DNA from: CALCKU01 sp964607445
Lineage (GTDB): Bacteria > Pseudomonadota > Alphaproteobacteria > Caulobacterales > Maricaulaceae
NCBI GenBank assembly: GCA_964607445.1
Contig: CAZSKN010000003.1
Location: forward strand, 62,001-126,000
DNA length: 64,000 nucleotides
Reading direction: 5' to 3'
Part shown: positions 44,600 through 52,427 of the stretch, piece by piece
How the letters are laid out: the number at the start of each line of letters is the position of its first letter
Position numbering within the stretch: the first letter of the stretch is position 1
Notes under the pieces: generated by a model
What the model saw: the letters and a program-made list of their open reading frames with translations, nothing else
Told to the model about the DNA's origin: nothing
The model's database searches: none
Made by a program: the position numbers and the translations under genes

Positions 44600-46502
44600 G
44601 CTTTCGGCTTACCCCCTCTGCCAATTCTAAATCTTCAATTGCTGCCGCTTTCACTGCCTTTGCCGACCCAAAATGCATCAATAATGCTTTCTTTCGTCCG
44701 GGTCCAACTCCCGGGATAGCATCTAACGGGTTTGTTTTCATCTGTTTTTTACGGCGCGCGCGATGTGTGCCAATAGCGAACCTGTGCGCCTCATCGCGTA
44801 GGCGTTGCAAAAAATACAGCGCAGGCGTGCGCGGTTCCAGTGTAAAACTAGCGCGACCGGGCATATGGAAGCTTTCACGTCCGGCATTTCGGTCCGGGCC
44901 TTTGGCAATAGCGACGAAGGTCACACGATCGGAGATACCCAGATTATCCATAATTTCCATAACAGCCGATAATTGTCCCTTGCCGCCATCTATTAATACA
45001 AGGTCTGGCCACACAAGGCTGTCATCTTTCATAAGGCGCGTAAAGCGGCGGCGGAAAACTTCGCGCATCATGGCGTAATCATCACCGGGTTCCAGATCTG
45101 CATCCTTGATGTTAAATGTGCGGTATTCGCGGCGGTTTAACCCCTCTGGCCCGGCGACTATAAATGCCCCTATCGCATGTGTACCCTGAATATGGCTGTT
45201 GTCGTAAACTTCAATGCGCTCTGGCGGCGTGTCGAGGCCGAACACATGCTGTAGACCCTGTAAAAGACGGCTTTGGGATGCGGTTTCGGCAAGTTTACGG
45301 GCTAAAGCTTCTTCAGCGTTTTTTACAGCCCGGTTTATAAGGGTTTTCTTTTCGCCGCGTTGCGGGGTTTGAATGGTAATCATACGGCCTGTGCGTTCTG
45401 AGAGAGCCGCTTCAAGTAAGGCCCGGTTCGGGAGAGTTTCGCTGACGAATATTTGTTTGGGGATAGGTTTGTTGAGGTAAAATTGCGCCAGAAATGCATC
45501 TAAAATCACCTCTGGAGTTTCGTCTTTCCCCCGGCGCGGAAAGTGCGAGCTATTCCCCCAGTTTTGCCCCGCCCTGAAAAAGAAAACTTGCACACAGGTT
45601 TGGCCGCCTTCGGAATAAATGCCAATAACGTCACCTTCTGAAAAAGTTGTCGGATTTACACCGTCACGGTTTGACGACACTTTGGCTATGGCGCTAAGGC
45701 GGTCACGGAGTTCAGCTGCTTTCTCAAAATTGAGGGCTTTTGAAGCTGTCGTCATATCTGATTGCAGTCTTTGGCGCAGGTGATCGGATTTTCCATTAAG
45801 AAAATCCTCGGCATCTGTGATCAATTGACCATATTCATCCAATGTAATTTCACCCGTGCAAGGGGCCGCGCACCGTTTGATCTGGTGGAGCATGCACGGG
45901 CGTGTACGGGCCTCATATATGCTATCGGAACAGGTTCGTAGACGGAAAGCGCGCTGTAATGTATCCAATGAATGATTAACCGCCCATGCGCTGGCAAAGG
46001 GGCCAAAATAAGTCCCATTGTTTTTACGCTTGCCGCGGTGTTTTGTGATTTGCGGCGCCGGATGGTCTTTGCGAACAAGGATATAGGGAAAGCTCTTATC
46101 ATCACGTAGCAGGATATTATAACGAGGTTTAAGCCGTTTAATCAGGCTGGCTTCCAGCAAGAGAGCCTCTGTCTCGCTATCTGTCACAACAAATTCCATT
46201 GCGGTTGTCGCGCGTATCATGCGTTGGATGCGCACGGTATGACGGTCATATTTAGTGTAGGCTTGAACCCGCTTCTTAAGGGATTTGGCTTTGCCGACAT
46301 ATAGAACATTCATATGTTCATCGAACATGCGGTAAACGCCGGGTTTAGAAGGCAGGCGGTTAACATAATCCGCAATGACGTCCGGGCCGTGAGGTGGAGG
46401 GTTGAGCGTTTTATCCGGGGCATTAAGCGCGCCGTTATCGCGGGTCTCTGCCTTTGGGTGTGCCGCTTGGGACGGCGAGGGTTTCGGGTCTGACATAGCC
46501 AT
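44565..46502 (-). CDS. uvrC: Excinuclease ABC subunit C
   Basis: Makes the incisions of nucleotide excision repair after UvrA/UvrB find damage. The 645-residue protein has the GIY-YIG nuclease (KPGVYRMF...VLYVGKAKSLKKRV, about 51-80), a central cysteine region, and a UVR domain (EKAAELRDRLSAI). The RNase-H-like second nuclease carries IEVYDNSHIQGTHAIGA and VLIDGGKGQ. Tandem helix-hairpin-helix motifs close it (IPGVGPGRKKALL). ATG 46502 is followed by a second ATG at 46496; either may be used. Confidence 0.96.
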   Translation of the reverse strand: MAMSDPKPSPSQAAHPKAETRDNGALNAPDKTLNPPPHGPDVIADYVNRLPSKPGVYRMFDEHMNVLYVGKAKSLKKRVQAYTKYDRHTVRIQRMIRATTAMEFVVTDSETEALLLEASLIKRLKPRYNILLRDDKSFPYILVRKDHPAPQITKHRGKRKNNGTYFGPFASAWAVNHSLDTLQRAFRLRTCSDSIYEARTRPCMLHQIKRCAAPCTGEITLDEYGQLITDAEDFLNGKSDHLRQRLQSDMTTASKALNFEKAAELRDRLSAIAKVSSNRDGVNPTTFSEGDVIGIYSEGGQTCVQVFFFRAGQNWGNSSHFPRRGKDETPEVILDAFLAQFYLNKPIPKQIFVSETLPNRALLEAALSERTGRMITIQTPQRGEKKTLINRAVKNAEEALARKLAETASQSRLLQGLQHVFGLDTPPERIEVYDNSHIQGTHAIGAFIVAGPEGLNRREYRTFNIKDADLEPGDDYAMMREVFRRRFTRLMKDDSLVWPDLVLIDGGKGQLSAVMEIMDNLGISDRVTFVAIAKGPDRNAGRESFHMPGRASFTLEPRTPALYFLQRLRDEAHRFAIGTHRARRKKQMKTNPLDAIPGVGPGRKKALLMHFGSAKAVKAAAIEDLELAEGVSRKLAKTIHEYFTD

Positions 46503-46667
46503 AGAAAGATATAAATTAAGGTAATTTGCTTTCGAGGCAAGGTTAGAATGAACCGTTTTGTGATGCGCGCCTGTTATTTGGCTTCAAGGCAGAGCCTTAC
46601 CAGCTTCATTGTGATCGCATTGTTGGTGGGCTGGGCTAAGCTTTACATATCCTGGCTGTATCGATGG

Positions 46668-47081
46668 CTAGTTTCGCCGTTTAATGACCTCGACACCGGC
46701 AGCATCTGCTTTGAGGAGAGCTTGAGGTTTAGAGATGCGAACGGCACAGGCTTGTACGCGCGAGTCTTTACTTAAGGCCCAATCGGCAATTCGTGCTGCA
46801 AGAGTTTCAACGAGCTGGACATGGGTTTCAAGTGCGATATCTTCCGCCTTTTGGGCGACAACGCCATAATCAAGGGTTTCGGCCAAGCGGTCATCTTTAG
46901 GGCTTGGCATTGTTCCCATATCCAGTTCTATATCAATGATGACGGGTTGTGTGTTTTCATATTCATGCGGATAAACGCCAATGGAGGCCTGTATTTGCAA
47001 ACCCCGCACGAATATACGTTGGCTAGGCTGTAACTGCGGCGGGTTCTCGCGCAATAATGTGAGGATTGATTTATGGGCCAT
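46668..47081 (-). CDS. folB: Dihydroneopterin aldolase
   Basis: Converts dihydroneopterin to 6-hydroxymethyl-dihydropterin in folate synthesis. The 137-residue protein carries the FolB core IFVRGLQIQASIGVYPHE (with the conserved Glu) and the tunnel-fold strands ETLDYGVVAQKAED. The catalytic-lysine region is AVRISKPQAL. ATG 47081 is chosen; the longer start at 47123 would overlap the previous gene by 32 bp. Its neighbours, a pteridine-reductase-like SDR and a QueD homologue, also act on pterins. Confidence 0.9.
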   Translation of the reverse strand: MAHKSILTLLRENPPQLQPSQRIFVRGLQIQASIGVYPHEYENTQPVIIDIELDMGTMPSPKDDRLAETLDYGVVAQKAEDIALETHVQLVETLAARIADWALSKDSRVQACAVRISKPQALLKADAAGVEVIKRRN

Positions 47082-47091
47082 TCTGTTTCTT

Positions 47092-47904
47092 CTATTCCCT
47101 TTGATCGACGTAGCTGTGATCAAGCGGTGGGTTATCCTGCAAGCCGATCAATAGGTCGGCCGTATCCCAGTTGAGATGTTGTCCACCATCCACGGCGATC
47201 ATTTGTCCTGTCACGGCATGCGCTTCTAGGAGGTAACGCACGGCGTGTAAAATAGCCGGCGGAGGTGAGCCGTTTTCGAGCAATGTAAGGGCCGCTTCTG
47301 AGGTAAATTCATCGTCAGTTTGATCTATATTTTTAAGGGTAGGGCCCGGGCCAATCCCGTTCACCCGTACGTGGGGCGCGAGAGATTGGGCGAGTGTTTT
47401 CGTTGCCCAATATAGGCCAGCTTTTGACAGAGAATATGTAAAATACAAAGGATTAGGTTTTAACACACGTTGATCAATAATATTAATGATACAGCCCCAA
47501 GGCGAGGATCCGCTGGAGGTCATATTTTCTTGTGTACAAAAGTGTTGCGCGATTTTAAGTGGAGCATGGAGATTGACCTCCATGTGGTGATCATATTGGC
47601 CACGGGTGAAAGTTTCACTCTCATCAGGGTGAAAGGTCGAGGCATTATTGATAAGTGCAGTGATCGAATTTCCAAGGGCGTCAGAGGCCCGGGAAACCAG
47701 CGTGTCAACCTCTGTTTCGATACACAGGTTTGCCTGAATTTTAACCGCATTCCCGCCTGAACTTTTAATTTCCTTAACAAGGCTTTCGGCGTTATCATGT
47801 GAGCGGTTATAATGTACGCCAACGGCCCAGCCATCCGCGGCCAAACCAATGGCTAAATGCCGTCCAATGCGCGTCGCCGCCCCCGTAATCAGTACCGTTT
47901 TCAT
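47092..47904 (-). CDS. SDR oxidoreductase, pteridine reductase/FolM-like
   Basis: A 270-residue short-chain dehydrogenase. The nucleotide motif is TGAATRIGRHLA; the Arg in this motif (TGxxxRIG) is characteristic of pteridine reductases and FolM. NNAS follows, and the active-site pair YSLSK (Tyr, Lys) is present. It ends ITGQMIAVDGGQHL. It starts with a 4-bp overlap on the QueD homologue and ends 10 bp before folB. A dihydromonapterin or dihydrofolate reductase role is inferred from motif and context. Confidence 0.85.
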   Translation of the reverse strand: MKTVLITGAATRIGRHLAIGLAADGWAVGVHYNRSHDNAESLVKEIKSSGGNAVKIQANLCIETEVDTLVSRASDALGNSITALINNASTFHPDESETFTRGQYDHHMEVNLHAPLKIAQHFCTQENMTSSGSSPWGCIINIIDQRVLKPNPLYFTYSLSKAGLYWATKTLAQSLAPHVRVNGIGPGPTLKNIDQTDDEFTSEAALTLLENGSPPPAILHAVRYLLEAHAVTGQMIAVDGGQHLNWDTADLLIGLQDNPPLDHSYVDQRE

Positions 47905-48311
47905 GATAGGTCTAACAGGGCGCGTTTAACGCGGGCGCGTTCCCCGCATGATGGCCGCCGAACCTCGACACTAGCCAGGCCTGGGAGCCGGGGCTCTAGG
48001 CGTTCAAATATCCATTTTGCGATTTGTTCAAGTGTCGGTTGGTCAAGACCTTCGACCTCATTTAAAAGACTATGGTCGAGGGGGGCGATAACCTCTTTGA
48101 TAATGGTTTCAATTTTCCATAGGTCACGTATCCAACCTTTATCCGCTTGTGCATTGCCTTTCAGACAAACCGTCCCGGCAAAAGAATGCCCATGAATTTT
48201 TTTGAATAAGTCATGCGCGTCATTATGATCAAAATAATGCGCGGCTTCGAATTGAAAATCCTTTTCAATTTCAAATAAAAGATCGTTTTGTGAAGGGGGT
48301 TGCGCGGTCAT
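47901..48311 (-). CDS. 6-pyruvoyl/6-carboxytetrahydropterin synthase homologue
   Basis: A 136-residue T-fold protein of the QueD/PTPS family. The three zinc histidines are present: His25 (FEAAH), His40 and His42 (IHGHSF). The LDHSLLN motif carries the catalytic Asp/His. The cysteine found four residues before HGH in E. coli QueD is Phe36 here, and the C-terminal motif is SCGERARV rather than the usual one. The product may still act in queuosine synthesis or be a pterin enzyme tied to the adjacent SDR and folB genes. No other queuosine gene is visible. Confidence 0.82.
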   Translation of the reverse strand: MTAQPPSQNDLLFEIEKDFQFEAAHYFDHNDAHDLFKKIHGHSFAGTVCLKGNAQADKGWIRDLWKIETIIKEVIAPLDHSLLNEVEGLDQPTLEQIAKWIFERLEPRLPGLASVEVRRPSCGERARVKRALLDLS

Positions 48312-48322
48312 AGGCCACCCTC

Positions 48323-49297
48323 TTATATAACGTCACGAATGATCGCGGCAATGTAAAGCACATAACCCAGAAGTAAAATCAGGCCTGTTTTTTTACCAAT
48401 TGGCTTGCGCGTCATAACAAATCCCATCAAGGCAAGGGATGCTGCCAGCATGACCCACATATCAAAAACATATAGCTTGGGTTCGATAATGACGGGGCCG
48501 GCCAGTGCCGATGCGCCCATCACAGCAAATATATTAAAGACATTAGACCCCAGCACATTGCCAATAGCAACTTCCGAATGGCCGCGATAGGCAGCGACCA
48601 GAACCGTAGCGACTTCGGGCAGAGAAGTGCCGATGGCCACGATAGTTAAGCCAATAATTGTCTCGCTAATATTCATCGCTTCGGCGATTGTAACCGAATT
48701 ATCCACGATCAATTTTCCACCAAGACCTAAGCCAATTATTCCTATAAGTACGAAGAGACCGCTAATATATAAAGATGCGGGCAGGCCGTCTTTACCTTCG
48801 TCTATTTCTGTCATTTCAGCCAATATTGGGTCTTCTGCACCGTTTTGGGCTAATCTGAACATCCAGATCAAATATATCATAATGCCAGCAAACAAGATGC
48901 CACCTTGCCATATTTGTAAAGGATTACTTATAAATGCCAAGGCTATGAAAATCAGTGTCGCCCCAACACAGACAAGCGTATTGCGTCCCACGCCGGGCAT
49001 ATTGGTTGGTATTGCCATGATTAAGGCGGGCGCGCCAAGCGCCAAAAGGACATTTGCAATATTGGACCCAATGACATTCCCTGCCGTGAGTTGGCTGGCG
49101 CCTTGTAAAACGGCTTGTACCCCAACGACCAGTTCGGGTGCGGAAGTCCCAAAGGCAACAATAGTCAGGCCGACAATCAGGGCGGGAACGCCCCAGTGAC
49201 GGGCAAGCGCCGCCGCACCGCGCACAACCAGGTCTCCGGCCCATATGAGCAGGACTATGCCAAGAGTTAGCAGTGCAAAAGGAATAAAAAGTGTCAT
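48323..49297 (-). CDS. Calcium/sodium antiporter (CaCA family, YrbG-like)
   Basis: A 324-residue inner-membrane exchanger with about ten helices in two inverted repeats. The alpha-1 repeat holds AFGTSAPELVVG and the alpha-2 repeat AIGTSLPEVATVLVA, both with the ion-binding Glu, and each is followed by GNVIGSNIANV or GNVLGSNVFNI. It is preceded by a 43-codon membrane-protein gene 20 bp upstream, probably in the same transcript. The ion specificity is assumed from the family. Confidence 0.94.
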   Translation of the reverse strand: MTLFIPFALLTLGIVLLIWAGDLVVRGAAALARHWGVPALIVGLTIVAFGTSAPELVVGVQAVLQGASQLTAGNVIGSNIANVLLALGAPALIMAIPTNMPGVGRNTLVCVGATLIFIALAFISNPLQIWQGGILFAGIMIYLIWMFRLAQNGAEDPILAEMTEIDEGKDGLPASLYISGLFVLIGIIGLGLGGKLIVDNSVTIAEAMNISETIIGLTIVAIGTSLPEVATVLVAAYRGHSEVAIGNVLGSNVFNIFAVMGASALAGPVIIEPKLYVFDMWVMLAASLALMGFVMTRKPIGKKTGLILLLGYVLYIAAIIRDVI

Positions 49298-49317
49298 AAG
49301 GTGGGTTTCGTCAGAGC

Positions 49318-49449
49318 CTAATCGAAGCGCTTGAATTCAAGAAGGTTTAAACCGCCAAATATAAGCGCTGTTATAATAAAGGCAAAAAGAGCAGGATTAA
49401 CTGAAAACCCTAAAACACTAATGCCGCCGGATAGGATAAGATTGATCAT
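49318..49449 (-). CDS. 43-residue membrane protein upstream of the antiporter
   Basis: A short gene: ATG at 49449-49447 and TAG at 49320-49318. The ribosome site GAGGA stands 5 to 8 bases before the ATG. The product reads MINLILSGGIS... and ends NLLEFKRFD, with two hydrophobic stretches (about 2-16 and 20-33) separated by VNP. One or two membrane spans with a charged C-terminal tip are expected. It sits 20 bp before the Ca2+/Na+ antiporter gene on the same strand, so co-expression is likely. It fills an otherwise empty 302-bp spacer. Function unknown; regulation of the transporter is one guess. Confidence 0.65.
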   Translation of the reverse strand: MINLILSGGISVLGFSVNPALFAFIITALIFGGLNLLEFKRFD

Positions 49450-49599
49450 AGCTGTCCTCAAAATATCTCAGATTAGAAGTCTGTAAAGCAGACTCAGCGC
49501 TCTATAAAGGCAATATTGAAAAAGGCCAATAGACTTGCGCCGTAAAACAGTGTTTATATGGGGCAGAGGTTTATATAGTAAGACTAAAGGAATTTAAAG

Positions 49600-49974
49600 T
49601 TGCCTAAAATACTCGGGCTAGGTGGCGTTTTTTTCCTCTGTAAGGATGCTGATGCCTATCGCGACTGGTGGAAGACTTATATGGGTGTCGAACCTGCTCC
49701 ATGGGGCTCGTTGGAATGGCCGTCTGATGGCAAAGCCTTTACGGTCATGAGTCCATTTAAAAATGAGAGTGATTACCTAAAACCGTCTGCTCATCGCTAT
49801 ATGATAAATCTGCGGGTCGACGATGCCTATGGCATGTTGGAAAAAGCCCGAGCGGGCGGGGCGGAGATCATTGGTGACGTCGAAGAGCATGAATATGGTG
49901 TTTTTGGCTGGTTTATTGATCCCGAGGGTATAAAAATAGAACTTTGGCAGGAGATTGATTCGCCCCAGAGTTGA
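49600..49974 (+). CDS. VOC-family (glyoxalase fold) protein
   Basis: A 124-residue single-copy VOC protein: GGVFFLCKDADAYRDWWKTYMGVEP at the start (beta-alpha-beta), APWGSLEWP, and the closing GVFGWFIDPEGIKIELWQ with the C-terminal metal Glu. The start codon is TTG 49600, 9 bases after AAAGGAA; no ATG fits the domain. Members include glyoxalases and resistance or isomerase proteins; the substrate here is unknown. Confidence 0.86.
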   Translation: MPKILGLGGVFFLCKDADAYRDWWKTYMGVEPAPWGSLEWPSDGKAFTVMSPFKNESDYLKPSAHRYMINLRVDDAYGMLEKARAGGAEIIGDVEEHEYGVFGWFIDPEGIKIELWQEIDSPQS

Positions 49975-50010
49975 TTTCGGGCGCTTAACTGTACGTTTTA
50001 AGGAGGACAT

Positions 50011-50466
50011 ATGTTTGGAATGATACCATTTGTGAAAGCTGCTGGCCGCGGTCTCGGGGCGCTGATAAAAGGCCGTAAAGGCAAAGCCGTGTTGGAGAAA
50101 GAGGTCGAAGATTTAGGGCTTGATACGTCAGGCGTTGAAATTGAGGTCGATGATGACGGAGGGGTGAGCCTGATTGGTGAGGCGGTTTCGCAAGAAATGA
50201 AAGAAAAAATTATTCTAGCTGTTGGTAATGTTGAAGGCGTTGGCGGAGTGCAAGATAAAGCCTCTTCTCGCGTAGCTGGCCGCGAATCACAATTTCATAC
50301 TGTTAAAAGCGGTGATACATTATCAGCAATTTCGAAAACTTATTACGGAACATGGCGCTTATATCCCGAAATTTTCGAAGCGAATAAGCCGATGTTAAGT
50401 CATCCGGATAAAATCTACCCGGGTCAGGTTCTACGCATCCCGGCTATTGCGACGGCAACGTCATAA
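50011..50466 (+). CDS. BON-LysM protein (YgaU/Kbp-like)
   Basis: A 151-residue protein with a BON domain (about 25-90; DTSGVEIEVDDDGGVSLIGEAVS) and a LysM domain (about 96-147; FHTVKSGDTLSAISKTYYG, VLRIPAI). This is the architecture of E. coli YgaU/Kbp, a potassium-binding cytosolic protein. A strong AAGGAGGA site lies before ATG 50011. No signal peptide is visible, so a cytosolic role similar to Kbp is likely. It is followed by a 307-bp region with conspicuous hairpins. Confidence 0.9.
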   Translation: MFGMIPFVKAAGRGLGALIKGRKGKAVLEKEVEDLGLDTSGVEIEVDDDGGVSLIGEAVSQEMKEKIILAVGNVEGVGGVQDKASSRVAGRESQFHTVKSGDTLSAISKTYYGTWRLYPEIFEANKPMLSHPDKIYPGQVLRIPAIATATS

Positions 50467-50499
50467 GACAGGTTTGTTTTAGATTGTTACGAAGACATG

Positions 50500-50680
50500 C
50501 AGGTTGAATTTGCACATTTAATATAAAGACAAGACGGCGGTGTTTAAAAGAGAGACATAAACACCCACCGTCCTGCTGCGTGATCTGTGGGGTGCAAAGC
50601 ACCATCCCCGGGGGGTTAGGGAACGTCACAGAGGGGACGCACGCAAACCCTAATTAGCATATTGTGTTGAATGTGACCTG
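50500..50680. ncRNA. Candidate structured RNA or regulatory region
   Basis: Fills most of the 307-bp spacer between the LysM and YbaY-like genes. A closing helix could form between CAGGT/CACATT (50500-50518, with an 8-base bulge) and AATGTG/ACCTG (50670-50680). Inside are the hairpins 50533-50572 and 50577-50641 (TGCGT with ACGCA, CTGTG with CACAG, and the inner GGTGC-AAA-GCACC). On the minus strand the first hairpin is followed by a T-rich tail. The region codes for nothing convincing. It could be a small RNA, a long 3' UTR, or a repeat element; the strand is uncertain. Confidence 0.35.
50533..50572 (-). terminator. Likely terminator on the minus strand
   Basis: GACGG-C-GGTGTTT pairs with AAACACC-CA-CCGTC. 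On the minus strand the stem is followed by TTGTCTTTATATT, an acceptable U-rich tail. It would end transcripts coming from the YbaY-like gene (stop at 50774) or from an RNA gene between them. Confidence 0.5.
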
Positions 50681-50689
50681 AACGCCTTG

Positions 50690-50721
50690 CTTATTTTTCA
50701 TTTATCTACGTAAAAAATAAG
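50690..50721. repeat. AT-rich inverted repeat
   Basis: CTTATTTTT (50690-50698) and AAAAATAAG (50713-50721) form a perfect 9-bp inverted repeat with a 14-base loop, 53 bp beyond the stop of the YbaY-like gene. It could be a weak terminator or a protein site. Confidence 0.4.
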
Positions 50722-50773
50722 TAATGTTTTTTATAGGTTTAACGCATTGGGTTCGGGGGGGCACTGGGTCTTT

Positions 50774-51748
50774 TCAAGGGGCCAAGATATCACCTGTTTT
50801 GATTCGATCTAAGCGGATCATATAATGAATGTCAGCTCCGTTATAGGGCTGGGTCCGATCCATCACATGTGTTTTCCGGCCCGCCCAATCCTCTATCCAG
50901 ATATTGAACGCGAGAGGGTCTCTATGTTCAACGGGCGGAAGGCCACGTTCTAATGTAAAGTCAAATGGGAGGGGTTTGCCGTCAATGTTATAAATGGTTT
51001 CAGCTGCGATCAAGCGGGTGGGTCGTCCGGCCAACCCATCATCTATAAGTCTTACAAATAGTCTTGACCTTGATGAGGGGCGGGCGCGGTCATTGAGCCA
51101 CACCTGTCCATTGATAATCTCCAACCCTATAGGTTTTAAGGATATGAGGGCGTCGGGGTCAGGGTCAGGAGCGGTTAAAGTTAAGACAGGAGCTTGGCGT
51201 CCGTTATAGCTCTGAGGGATGGATTTAAGACTTTCATTGCCGTTTCTATCTTTTACCACGGCAGATAATCTGATGCCAGAATATGGGTCTAGGGCTTGCG
51301 CTGCTATGGGCAGGGTCAGTGTAAGCGGAAATGTAAAGCCTGTAAGATCAAGCCCGGTCATGGCAAGGGGGGCCGTATTGACAGGACGACCATTTGGCGG
51401 GGATGGGGGATAGGCTGTGAGCGTTAAAAACGTGTCCGCGAGGGTCGAGGCTGACACGATTTGGTCTTTCGTAATATGTATGTCGACGGAGACCGTTCCG
51501 AGTGTGTGAGATATGACAGGCGCTTGCGGTGTCTTCGGCGTTAATGCCTCCTGCACCGTAGGAGCATCAGCATCATATGGCGTGTCGATTTGTGCCACAG
51601 CATGGAATTGAATGACACATAGACTTAAAATTCCTAATCCGAATTTGAGGCCACGATGACGATAGGGAGTTGAGGGTCTAAAGGTCACTCTATATATGTT
51701 TTCATATTCATATATGGTCTCATATTGTGCGAAACGGCGCCTTCTCAT
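50774..51748 (-). CDS. Exported protein with two YbaY/YscW-like domains
   Basis: A 324-residue protein with a basic N-terminal tail of about 30 residues, a signal-anchor or signal peptide (about 33-53, GLGILSLCVIQFHAVAQ), and two related beta-rich repeats. The second repeat (about 210-310) has LFVRLIDDG, AAETIYNIDGKPLPFDFTL and FNIWIEDWAGR, the pattern of YbaY/YscW pilotin-like domains. The first (about 85-185) shows the same order with SGIRLSAVVKDRNGN. This assignment is by pattern and not certain. It probably lies in the periplasm or at the outer membrane. ATG 51748 follows AAAGG. Confidence 0.7.
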   Translation of the reverse strand: MRRRRFAQYETIYEYENIYRVTFRPSTPYRHRGLKFGLGILSLCVIQFHAVAQIDTPYDADAPTVQEALTPKTPQAPVISHTLGTVSVDIHITKDQIVSASTLADTFLTLTAYPPSPPNGRPVNTAPLAMTGLDLTGFTFPLTLTLPIAAQALDPYSGIRLSAVVKDRNGNESLKSIPQSYNGRQAPVLTLTAPDPDPDALISLKPIGLEIINGQVWLNDRARPSSRSRLFVRLIDDGLAGRPTRLIAAETIYNIDGKPLPFDFTLERGLPPVEHRDPLAFNIWIEDWAGRKTHVMDRTQPYNGADIHYMIRLDRIKTGDILAP

Positions 51749-51797
51749 ATGGGGCCTTTAATGTGCATGTCAGGCGGTAGGCGTTTTTGTTCTATAT

Positions 51798-52427
51798 TTA
51801 AGGGTCGCTCTCCCAGACCGGGTGTTTGACCATAATAGCTTTAAAAAGCTCACTCTCAATATGACGCGTGAGCCATTCTCTTAGTTTTGTAAAGGACGTC
51901 GTCTCCCACCATAAAATGTCTGTATTGGCAAATTGTCGTATAAACGGAAAAATAGCAATATCTGCAAGGCTTTGATCTGCGCCGAGTAAATACGGGCCAT
52001 GTGAGAGCCTTTTCTCCAAAACCTGGAGATAGGGTTCTGCGTTTTGCCGGTGGACGAGATCTTTATCTGTGTAGCTCGCACCATCTTGATAGCGACTTGC
52101 ATATTTATACCGGTCTAGGTGATATTTAAAGGGGCCATCATTCGTTTCAATAAGCGTGTTGACGGTTTCAAGATCACATTTCAACCAGCCTAACGGGTCA
52201 TGTTGTGATAAGGCCCACTGCATAACATCAAGACTTTCATCAATGACGTGACCTTCATTGAGGACGAGTACGGGGACAGTAGCCTTGGAGGAAGCTTTAA
52301 TCATCGCGGCGGGTTTATCCCGTAATATGATTTCCCGATGCTCAAATTTTAGCGCGCTGATGTGTAGGGCCATACGCGCGCGCATAGCATAGGGGCAGCG
52401 CCGAAACGAATAAAGCACAGCCACCAT
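51798..52427 (-). CDS. Glutathione S-transferase family protein
   Basis: A 209-residue GST with an N-terminal glutaredoxin-like active site SFRRCPYAMRARMAL (Cys11 as catalytic residue, CPYAxR pattern as in GrxB/omega classes). The cis-proline segment ATVPVLVL and DESLDVMQWAL follow. The helical C-terminal domain has LLGADQSLADIAIFPFIRQF. It starts on the trhO stop (TAATG). Reductase or transferase activity is likely; co-translation with the tRNA hydroxylase may be incidental. Confidence 0.9.
   Translation of the reverse strand: MVAVLYSFRRCPYAMRARMALHISALKFEHREIILRDKPAAMIKASSKATVPVLVLNEGHVIDESLDVMQWALSQHDPLGWLKCDLETVNTLIETNDGPFKYHLDRYKYASRYQDGASYTDKDLVHRQNAEPYLQVLEKRLSHGPYLLGADQSLADIAIFPFIRQFANTDILWWETTSFTKLREWLTRHIESELFKAIMVKHPVWESDP

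Noticed and set aside
46548..46775. 75-codon frame with a hydrophobic start and fair ribosome site, divergent from uvrC
   Set aside because: Nearly half of it is antisense to the end of folB, its C-terminal part has no protein-like pattern, and the stop falls inside folB. Not convincing without conservation.
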